Part shown: piece by piece, positions 52,765 to 59,385 of the stretch
Position numbering within the stretch: the first letter of the stretch is position 1
How the letters are laid out: each line of letters opens with the position of its first letter
Source: an uncultured Bacteroidales bacterium
Lineage (GTDB): Bacteria; Bacteroidota; Bacteroidia; Bacteroidales; Paludibacteraceae
Assembly: GCA_902792535.1 (NCBI GenBank)
Contig: CADAZU010000001.1
Coordinates: 116,218-180,217 of the forward strand
Reading direction: 5' to 3'
DNA length: 64,000 bases
The notes under the pieces: generated by a model
Database searches by the model: none
What the model was told of the DNA's origin: nothing
What the model saw: only the letters and a program-made list of their open reading frames with translations
Position numbers and translations under genes: made by a program

Positions 52765-53224
52765 AATACAACCATTTGAGTATGGTATGGCGGTAGATTT
52801 TGAGGAGGTATTTGCGGACGGGGAGGAGGAGGTGCCAAAGGCGGGCGCGGGTGAGGGGTTTGGAGCGCCCGGAAGGGCTCTCGATGCGTATGACACGTCC
52901 GATGATGTCCTCGCAAGCACAAGACTCTTCGCCCGCCGGATTGCCGTCTCCCATTAGGATATAAAGCGGTTCACCGATCTCGCTGCGCTCAATGCGGATG
53001 AGGCGATGGAGGACGTATTTCTTATGTCCGTTCAAGACCGTTGCATCCGCAAGAATGATGTCTCCTATTTGTGGCAACCGCTGCATCGGGGAGAGGATGA
53101 CCGAGTCTCTGTCGCCCTCGATAAACGGGCGCATGCTGACGCCGGAAGGCGTGAAACGCACTTCCTTTCCTTCCGCCAGCAGTCGTGCCAGCTCCGGGAT
53201 CAATATGTTATTCTCTATTCGCAC
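52763..53224 (-). CDS. S24/S26 (LexA/signal peptidase) fold protein paired with PqqD
   Basis: 153 residues, GTG start. Residues ~8-22 (IPELARLLAEGKEVRF), then SGVSMRPFIEGDRDSVIL with the expected nucleophile Ser, GDIILADATV, KYVLHRLIRIE and MGDGNPAGEE follow the S24/S26 beta-fold. A lysine general base is not obvious: the corresponding position reads VLHRL, so a catalytic dyad is uncertain. The last ~35 residues are Arg/Leu-rich and may associate with membrane. Likely acts with the adjacent PqqD protein on a peptide substrate; that is inference from gene pairing. Confidence 0.8.
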   Translation of the reverse strand: MRIENNILIPELARLLAEGKEVRFTPSGVSMRPFIEGDRDSVILSPMQRLPQIGDIILADATVLNGHKKYVLHRLIRIERSEIGEPLYILMGDGNPAGEESCACEDIIGRVIRIESPSGRSKPLTRARLWHLLLPVRKYLLKIYRHTILKWLY

Positions 53225-53265
53225 CCTGTTTATTTTATAGAATTATAGAAAAAACCTACAAAACC

Positions 53266-53385
53266 CTTTTAAATGCTTTTGCATTACGTGCTTTGCGTTA
53301 TTGCCCGATAAACCTCCTTGTGAGTAAACTCCCAGATAGTTTTATCGTCCAATCCCGCCCCCTGAAGGGTTTAAGCATTTAAAAG
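53266..53385. repeat. Long-stem element B1
   Basis: CTTTTAAATGCTT (53266-53278) pairs perfectly with AAGCATTTAAAAG (53373-53385). Interior has smaller arms. The left side starts AAACCCTTTT and the right side continues CAATAAACATAAA, as in element B2 at 56438-56557, where the stem bases differ but still pair. Confidence 0.7.
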
Positions 53386-53420
53386 CAATAAACATAAAAA
53401 ATATATTGTTCGTATTGATA

Positions 53421-53990
53421 CTACTCTGGTCTGTAAATGAAGCAGTTCGGGCAGGCGGAGAGGTCGAGGCGGCAATACTCTACTGCCTTAATATATGTAT
53501 TCGTTGTGCCATTTCGCCTAATCCTTATATAATAATCCCCTACTGATGGCACGTTATATATTTTAGCAGTCGAAAGAAAATTTGTAGGGGTCAAGTTGAT
53601 CCAGCCACCTTCTCCGGTAGTAGAAATTGCAACTTTGGGAGGATTTGCGTCTGTAGCGGGCAAATAAGTAACTATTATCTGGGTCAAATTCTTAATTAGT
53701 GTTGTTTCTACTTGCGCAGAATCAGCGTCTAGGTAAATAGCCAACTCCCCAGGTTTTCCTCCGTAATAGAAAAACTTCGCTCCATAAGAACATGTATATA
53801 CTATTCCATCATCTACAGACCTGCCTGTCTGGTTAGAATCAGTAACCTTAAGTTTAGCTTCCGGCGAAGCACTAAACATTTCGTGTAGATTATGTATTTT
53901 ACACTTCACCTCAGCCCGGCAGGGAGCGGGGCTGAGAGTGAGGAAGAGAGCAGTAGAGCAGAGCAATATAGACCGAGTGATCGTTTTCAT
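53421..53990 (-). CDS. Small secreted protein of unknown function
   Basis: 189 residues. Signal peptide MKTITRSILLCSTALFLTLS with likely cleavage after CRA (~26). The mature part is beta-rich (AKLKVTDSNQTG, GIVYTCSYGAKFFYYGGKPG, VGDYYIRIRRNGTTNTYI) and ends with a Cys-containing tail LSACPNCFIYRPE. It does not carry the shared C-terminal tag. The ATG directly abuts the stop of the metalloprotease gene, so it is co-translated; it could be a cofactor, inhibitor or substrate of that protease. I do not recognise a family. Confidence 0.7.
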   Translation of the reverse strand: MKTITRSILLCSTALFLTLSPAPCRAEVKCKIHNLHEMFSASPEAKLKVTDSNQTGRSVDDGIVYTCSYGAKFFYYGGKPGELAIYLDADSAQVETTLIKNLTQIIVTYLPATDANPPKVAISTTGEGGWINLTPTNFLSTAKIYNVPSVGDYYIRIRRNGTTNTYIKAVEYCRLDLSACPNCFIYRPE

Positions 53991-56303
53991 TTACTGAAGG
54001 CGTACGCCGGTGAGGGAGTAAACTTCGTTGCCGCGAAGGATCACTAACTGACCGTTTCGGATGGCTTTGACAGCCGCCGGTTGCTCTGCAATCGTGTTTT
54101 CTATCGCTGTTCCACTGCCGCCACCGCAGGAGGTAGTGTAGTTGCTGTACGAAGCGCCACCGGTTGCAGTGATGGCGACGGAGTGGATATAGATGGAGTT
54201 GGTGGTACAAGTCACTTCGATACCCACTTTGCCTGACGCGTTAGAGAAGGTATATTCCAAGTTACGCAAGTCCGCACCTCCTGTTTTGGTCACTTCCTGC
54301 GACAGTTTGGTTGAGCCGACCGACATGGTAATACTTCCTGCTCCGTTTTTGGCGTTGGTGCAATAGGTGACTACTATTTTAGTGACGTCACTCATAGCTG
54401 TTTTGGTCTCTGCGCTTGCGCCGGAAACGCCGGCAGTTACTTGCACACCATCTTTGGTGCTGTCATAGGCATGGCCGTCCTGATTGCTGTTCCAGCTGTT
54501 GGTTTCGTCCGCCCAAGCCTTGGAGGTAAAGGTATAAGTGGTCGTTTGTACGGATCCGCCTTCACCGCTTTGGGTTGCAAAGACTGCATAGAAGGTTGCG
54601 CCTTCCGAAACCGCGTCACCGGCATTGACGAGCGTCGGAGCGGTTGTTTCGGAGCTGTAGTTCTCCGTAGCGGTCCAGCCTACGAATACTTTTCCTTCGC
54701 AGGGTGTCGGTTCGTTGGTTGGAAGAACGATCGTACCGGTAGAAGAAGTGGTAGCGAAATCAGCTCCGTTGGCTTTCCATGTGATGTCAAAAGGATCTAC
54801 TACGGGTGTCGGTTCTTCTATGTAGGTGAGGGTTATGAGTTGGTTGGACTCCGCGATATTGAGCAGCGGTTTTCCGGTAACGACGGTATAGGAAGTTTTG
54901 TTTCCCGTACCGGGGAAAGTGTTTTTGGGGCAGTTATCCGTTGAACCATCATTGCCGATCTTGGTTTCTGTAGCGGAAACGATGGTATAGAGCGGAGAAC
55001 CAGAGGTATTTGTGTTATTCGGGGCGTTATTCTCCCAAGCCGATGCATTGAAATTGACTTTCCAGATGAGCATACCGTGCCCTGTCAAGGGTCTATCCCA
55101 TCCTACCGCCTGGCGGTTCTCTATGAAATAGCACCATCCGGATGTAGTAGGACCTTGCTGTGTACCGGAAGCGTTGATCTGGTAAGCCTGATAGTTATCC
55201 GTTCCATTTGGATAGAGCGTGAGGTTAGCAGGTGTGTTGCCTAAGTTGAGCGGTGTGTGCCATCCAAAGAAATACTTCTCCCACGGGCTGTAGTTGGGCG
55301 GGCAGTGTCCGTCTCCGTTGTATGCGCCGCCGTCCATGACATCCCAGTCACCCGGGGTGAGACAGTTGTTATAGTTAGTACTGTATTCGGTGTCATACCA
55401 ATCGGGCAGACCAAGTACATGTCCGAACTCATGGCAGAGGGTGCCAATACCTGTGAGCGTATTGGCAAAATTGTCCAATTCGCAGGAGATAGCATAGTTC
55501 TCGAGTTTCTTACCGTCCAGCGTAGCTTGTGCTCTTGTGTAGGTGCAATACCCAGATTGGATAGCAGAAGAGACCTCCCAGTTATGCGGCCAGATGGTGT
55601 TGGCAGCCCCTCCGTCCGCCTGACCGTATCCGGCGTGGATGACATAGACAAAATCGACAAATCCGTCATTATCGGAATCGTAATCCGCCCAGTTGATGTC
55701 AAACTTTTCGTTCGCCAATATACAGGCTTCGACCACGGCGTCGGTGGCGTGCTGATCGTCTCCTTCTTCTCTACCGTCGGTGCCGTAATAAGACAGATTG
55801 CGGCTGAGTGTCACCGGTCCGAAGACATCAAAAACAGGTCGGTACGCACCGTTGGATTGGTCTGCAAAATACTGCGCAGCAGAAGGATAGCCCTCGTTGA
55901 CGGTACAGCTGGTAGCGTTGCATAACTGGTCAAAGACCGCCTTGGTATGGGATGATTGCATGCTTTTGTCCTTGAAATTGGCTAATATGACCACTCCTTT
56001 TGGTGCCAGATTGGGTTCTACTCCTATTCCTTTTCTCTGCCGTCTCGCGGCAACTTTGGCTCGGCGTGCTTGCGCTTTGGCAGGCGAGGGAACTTCGCCG
56101 ACGACCTCATACATGCCGTTGATTTCGCGTACTTCTTGTCCATCGCGGTTAATCATATAATGGTAGAACTCATCTCCGAATTGCTGTACTTCGATTGTAG
56201 TACCATCAGTTTGAACACGTGTCTGCCATCCGCGGCGGGCAGGAACTGCGTTTGCTGTCACAGCAAAAACGCAGAGTAAAAGAAATGTTAAAATCTTCCT
56301 CAT
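53991..56303 (-). CDS. M6-type secreted metalloprotease with C-terminal repeat and tag
   Basis: 770 residues. Signal peptide MRKILTFLLLCVFAVTANA. A propeptide-like region (~20-95) precedes the M6 domain: GVVILANFKDKSMQ, FADQSNGAYRPVFDVFGPV, NWADYDSDNDGFVDFVYVIHAGYGQ, zinc motif LCHEFGHVLGLPDWYD, and DVMDGGAYNG. An InlB/Listeria-Bacteroides-like repeat (~520-580, VFVGWTATENY) and a carbohydrate-binding-like segment follow. The last residues (AVKAIRNGQLVILRG, YSLTGVRLQ) are the shared tag. Likely a surface or secreted protease. Promoter at 56338-56369. Confidence 0.88.
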   Translation of the reverse strand: MRKILTFLLLCVFAVTANAVPARRGWQTRVQTDGTTIEVQQFGDEFYHYMINRDGQEVREINGMYEVVGEVPSPAKAQARRAKVAARRQRKGIGVEPNLAPKGVVILANFKDKSMQSSHTKAVFDQLCNATSCTVNEGYPSAAQYFADQSNGAYRPVFDVFGPVTLSRNLSYYGTDGREEGDDQHATDAVVEACILANEKFDINWADYDSDNDGFVDFVYVIHAGYGQADGGAANTIWPHNWEVSSAIQSGYCTYTRAQATLDGKKLENYAISCELDNFANTLTGIGTLCHEFGHVLGLPDWYDTEYSTNYNNCLTPGDWDVMDGGAYNGDGHCPPNYSPWEKYFFGWHTPLNLGNTPANLTLYPNGTDNYQAYQINASGTQQGPTTSGWCYFIENRQAVGWDRPLTGHGMLIWKVNFNASAWENNAPNNTNTSGSPLYTIVSATETKIGNDGSTDNCPKNTFPGTGNKTSYTVVTGKPLLNIAESNQLITLTYIEEPTPVVDPFDITWKANGADFATTSSTGTIVLPTNEPTPCEGKVFVGWTATENYSSETTAPTLVNAGDAVSEGATFYAVFATQSGEGGSVQTTTYTFTSKAWADETNSWNSNQDGHAYDSTKDGVQVTAGVSGASAETKTAMSDVTKIVVTYCTNAKNGAGSITMSVGSTKLSQEVTKTGGADLRNLEYTFSNASGKVGIEVTCTTNSIYIHSVAITATGGASYSNYTTSCGGGSGTAIENTIAEQPAAVKAIRNGQLVILRGNEVYSLTGVRLQ

Positions 56304-56337
56304 GATATAATTAATGTTTTATTTTCAAATTAGCGTG

Positions 56338-56369
56338 CAAAGGTACGTTTTTTTTTTGAGATACACAAA
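56338..56369 (-). promoter_or_regulatory. Promoter for the M6 metalloprotease gene
   Basis: On the minus strand: TTTG (56366-56369), 20-nt spacer, TACCTTTG (56338-56345). Confidence 0.8.
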
Positions 56370-56437
56370 TAAAATTGCAGTTTTTACGAAAATAAACATA
56401 GTTTAATAGTTTTTTAAGAAAATAAACATATAAAACC

Positions 56438-56557
56438 CTTTTGAAGGCTTTGAGCTTTGCTCTTGCGTACTTTGCTGCTAAAAACTCCTCGCAAGCAAGC
56501 TTTCGGATAATTTTTACCAACAAACTCCGCAACTCTGCGAGTAAAAGCCTTCAAAAG
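56438..56557. repeat. Long-stem element B2
   Basis: CTTTTGAAGGCTTT (56438-56451) pairs perfectly with AAAGCCTTCAAAAG (56544-56557). The interior contains GCAAGCAAGCTTTC, close to the AAGCAAGCTT core of the A elements. Flanks match B1 (AAACCC left, CAATAAACATAAA right). Confidence 0.75.
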
Positions 56558-56720
56558 CAATAAACATAAATAAACATTTAATTTAGTCAAAAATTGCCAA
56601 CAATGATTCCAAAATTATTTATACAGGTCAATCTCAGTTATATTTTAATGGGAGAGAACGGTGGATTTATGTAGAAAAATTGACGTTTTTTGGAGAAAAT
56701 ACGATTTTTACACCTATTTA

Positions 56721-56752
56721 TTTGCGTATATGCGCGGAAAGATGTAATTTTG
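56721..56752 (+). promoter_or_regulatory. Promoter for the secreted protein at 56822
   Basis: TTTG (56721-56724), 20-nt spacer, TAATTTTG (56745-56752). Confidence 0.8.
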
Positions 56753-56821
56753 CAGTCTGTTTTGCAAAGTAGATATAGCAAAATACCCAATTTATTCATT
56801 TAACTTAAAACACAAAAACAC

Positions 56822-58687
56822 ATGAAGAAATTTTTCACATTAGCCGCTGCCGTGATTGCAAGCATGGCAATGATGGCGCAGACAACCGCTTTCCTATGGC
56901 AGTATGACGGTTCTTCGGTTTACGGAGACAAAAGCAACAATGGTGTCTTTGAGGTAACTCCTGCTGCTTCTACGGGCTCCATTGCTTTTGTTACTTATGA
57001 GAAAAAGCAAACATCTGCTGATGGAACCAGTGCTTATGCAGAATCAGTAACAGACGCAGATTTGAAGCCTGCTATCACTAAAGTTTGTAAGTTAGGTAAC
57101 AACGGCGCACACATGCGCATCTCTCCGGCTTCCGGTAATTTCCTGGCCGGCGACACTATTTACATCTGCGGTTACAAGGATTTTATTGTATCTACCTCAA
57201 CAGACCCGACCTCTACGGCTAAGATTAATTCAGCGGACGGCGGTGCTACCATCATTGCATCAGCCCTCGCAACGGGTAGCGGAAAAGGCGCTTGCGAAGT
57301 TGGCTATGTTGTTCTTCCCGAGGACTTTGTTGAGACCAATGAAATTTATATCTCGCGTGCTAACGGATCATCCGCAGGTATTGCTGCTATCAAGGTTGTA
57401 CGCCCCGAACAAAGAGAGGTTGACCATGTGGTAGAGACCCTTACCGGCGCGGCTGTCAACGGCGTGGCACTGGACGAAACGGAGATGTCAACATTGCTTA
57501 ATAACGGTGAGTTTGAAGACCCCGCTTACTATGTAGAGGCTCCGACCGTTACCTTCACCGTTCAGACTGCCACCTATTATGTAGGCGAAGAAGATACTCC
57601 TTACACCAAGAGCGAGGACATCGATGTGGTAGCTGCACTGAACCCCGATGGCAAATGGCAGGCTCAACAAACTGTAGGCGAGCAAACCTACACCATCACC
57701 GCCGTTAAGCCCGCAACGGCTACCGTTACTTACATGGACGGTGCAACCGTGCTGGGCGAGGAGATTGTAAAGGTAGGCGAGAGCGCAACCAAGCATGGCG
57801 AGTATGAGGTTAAGCCGCTGGCTGAGTTCCAAGGCTGGTACACCGATGCAGAGTTGACCGTTCCTGCAGACCTCACCGCTGCCGTCAACGCAGACAAGAC
57901 CCTTTATGGCAAGTTCGTGAAGGCATATGCTCAGTCGCTCAACATTGAGCAGTTGGTAGTAACAAACGGCAAGAGCTATGGCATCAAAGATGCACTGACC
58001 GCAGCTGGTTATGAGTACAGCAATCTGGATGCTCTGGATTCTCTCAACAACGCAAAAGGCGCCGCACGTAATGAACCATATCTTGGTCTGAAGATCAAGA
58101 CACAAGGCGGTTTCATTGCTTGCAACGTAAAGGCAGGTAAGACTATCCGCGTTAAGTTCGGTTATGTAGAGAATAACGTGCTGGCAATTGCCGGAAACGA
58201 CACCATGACTCTGACCCCGGCTAACAAGACCCTCGATGTATTGGAATTCACCGCTGCAGCAGATACCTACGTGAAGATCCAAACGACGAGCGGCAAAACC
58301 GTTGTGATCAAACAAATCATGGTTGACGAAGCTATCGCTGACGTAATGTACAAGATCACGTATGTTGCTGCTGAGAACGGCGAGGTAAGCGGTTGGACCG
58401 TAGCTTATCCGGGCGAGAGCGTAGAACTGAATTTTGCTCCGGCTGAAGGCTATATTGTAATGCACTGCTACGTGAACGGGACCGAGATCCATCAGTCCGC
58501 TCCGCGCGAGCCTATCACGTTCGAGATGCCGGCAGAGGATGTTACTATCACAACCAATTTCTCCGCTCCGACCGCTATCGACAACACCGATGCATCGGTT
58601 AAGGCAACCAAGCGCGTGATCGACGGCGTTCTCTTCATCGAGAAGAACGGCGTGAAATACAACGCACAGGGCGCTATCGTCAAGTAA
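56822..58687 (+). CDS. Secreted protein with Listeria-Bacteroides (InlB-type) repeats
   Basis: 621 residues. Signal peptide MKKFFTLAAAVIASMAMMAQ. The first ~200 residues are beta-rich with no named domain (FLWQYDGSSVYGDKSN). TVTYMDGATVLGEEIVKVG ... FQGWYTDAEL (~300-355) is a Listeria-Bacteroides repeat; a second such region TYVAAENGEVSGWTVAYPGE is near 525. A segment between (KIKTQGGFIACNVKAGKTI) resembles carbohydrate-binding modules. The end (KRVIDGVLFIEKNG, YNAQGAIVK) is the shared tag. Likely surface-exposed; no catalytic motif. Own promoter and terminator. Confidence 0.8.
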   Translation: MKKFFTLAAAVIASMAMMAQTTAFLWQYDGSSVYGDKSNNGVFEVTPAASTGSIAFVTYEKKQTSADGTSAYAESVTDADLKPAITKVCKLGNNGAHMRISPASGNFLAGDTIYICGYKDFIVSTSTDPTSTAKINSADGGATIIASALATGSGKGACEVGYVVLPEDFVETNEIYISRANGSSAGIAAIKVVRPEQREVDHVVETLTGAAVNGVALDETEMSTLLNNGEFEDPAYYVEAPTVTFTVQTATYYVGEEDTPYTKSEDIDVVAALNPDGKWQAQQTVGEQTYTITAVKPATATVTYMDGATVLGEEIVKVGESATKHGEYEVKPLAEFQGWYTDAELTVPADLTAAVNADKTLYGKFVKAYAQSLNIEQLVVTNGKSYGIKDALTAAGYEYSNLDALDSLNNAKGAARNEPYLGLKIKTQGGFIACNVKAGKTIRVKFGYVENNVLAIAGNDTMTLTPANKTLDVLEFTAAADTYVKIQTTSGKTVVIKQIMVDEAIADVMYKITYVAAENGEVSGWTVAYPGESVELNFAPAEGYIVMHCYVNGTEIHQSAPREPITFEMPAEDVTITTNFSAPTAIDNTDASVKATKRVIDGVLFIEKNGVKYNAQGAIVK

Positions 58688-58691
58688 GAAA

Positions 58692-58721
58692 CCCCACCCC
58701 GACCCTCCCCTCTAGGGAGGG
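58692..58721. repeat. GGGAGGG palindromic repeat after the 56822 gene
   Basis: CCCTCCC-CTCTA-GGGAGGG preceded by CCCCACCCCGA, starting just after the stop codon. Confidence 0.75.
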
Positions 58722-58728
58722 AGGAATG

Positions 58729-58760
58729 ACAGCTCCGCGGAATGCGGGGCTGTTTTTTTG
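58729..58760 (+). terminator. Terminator after the 56822 gene
   Basis: ACAGCTCCGC (58729-58738) pairs with GCGGGGCTGT (58744-58753) with one T-G pair, followed by a T-run. Confidence 0.8.
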
Positions 58761-58809
58761 TGCGGAGAGGTATTATGAAGCCGCTGTGGTACGCTTGTGA
58801 GGCGCTTAC

Positions 58810-58890
58810 TAACCTACGAATCACCTACGAATCACCTATGAATCACCTAAGTATCACCTATGTATCACCTAAGAATCACCTAAGAATCGC
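58810..58890 (+). repeat. CACCTA(C/T/A)GAAT tandem repeats
   Basis: About seven ~11-nt units such as CACCTACGAAT, CACCTATGAAT, CACCTAAGAAT. No spacers, so not CRISPR. Similar in style to 22598-22637. Confidence 0.75.
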
Positions 58891-59047
58891 TAATAGTTTA
58901 CAGCATGCAAACAGGGAGGGAAGAGGGCGGAACGGACGGAAGAGGGACGGCGGAAGGTATCGTTCGAGCAGAGCGAGATAAGAATACCACCGGAAACAGG
59001 ACAATAAGAGGGGAAAAGGATGCAAAAAGGAGAAAAAAACACAAAGA

Positions 59048-59079
59048 TTTGCATATGTCAAAAAAAAGTTGTAAATTTG
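59048..59079 (+). promoter_or_regulatory. Promoter for the SGNH esterase gene
   Basis: TTTG (59048-59051), 20-nt spacer, TAAATTTG (59072-59079). The transcript has a ~300-nt leader that includes structured element A1. Confidence 0.8.
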
Positions 59080-59162
59080 CACGCTTTTTGTATTTTTATA
59101 CAAAAGTAATAGTACATAAACATAGATAAACCCTTTTGAAAGCTTTAGGAAATCGAAAATAC

Positions 59163-59286
59163 GCAGCCCCCGAGCCAAATGGCTCTTGCGCCCAAGTCCC
59201 TGTATGCCGGTCAGTAAGCAAGCTTCCTGCCGTCATTCATGCCCTTGGTCTCCATCGATTTGCCTAAATAGGCACCGATGGGCTGC
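59163..59286 (+). ncRNA. Structured element A1 (leader of SGNH esterase)
   Basis: Closing stem GCAGCCC (59163-59169) / GGGCTGC (59280-59286). Arms: P2 GAGCC-AAAT-GGCTC; P3 CCAAG (59192-59196)/CTTGG (59244-59248) enclosing TATGCCGG/CCGTCATT and an AAGCAAGCTT core; P4 TGCCTA-AA-TAGGCA. Flanked on the left by an AAACCCTTTTGAAAGC run and on the right by TTACAAAAATAT and AAGAAAATAAG. Three more copies follow with compensatory changes. Whether it acts as RNA (leader, sRNA) or as DNA repeat is not known. Confidence 0.6.
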
Positions 59287-59385
59287 TTACAAAAATATAT
59301 AAGAAAATAAGAAAAATCTATGCAGCGCGTAGGTCGGAGTATATCGCAACAATAGTATTACAAAACCATTAAAACACACATTAAG

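Larger units (their letters stand above)
56304..56821. other. Divergent intergenic region with promoters and element B2
   Basis: Contains the protease promoter (56338-56369, minus), element B2 (56438-56557), an AT-rich stretch with no gene (56558-56720) and the plus-strand promoter (56721-56752). Confidence 0.6.
58688..59385. other. Repeat-rich intergenic region upstream of the SGNH esterase
   Basis: In order: GGGAGGG palindrome, terminator, CACCTANGAAT tandem repeats (58810-58890), purine-rich GGGAGGGAAGAGG stretch, promoter 59048-59079, structured element A1. A 79-codon open frame over the CACCTA repeats is repeat-encoded and not called as a gene. Confidence 0.6.

Noticed and set aside
52358-52957. 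199-codon plus-strand open frame over the PqqD and S24/S26 genes
   Set aside because: Both minus-strand genes have clear family motifs; the plus frame is a shadow.
57488-58492. 334-codon minus-strand open frame
   Set aside because: Antisense to the 56822 secreted protein, which has signal peptide, InlB-type repeats and C-terminal tag.
58742-58981. 79-codon open frame over CACCTA repeats
   Set aside because: Entirely repeat-encoded, begins inside a terminator, no family resemblance.
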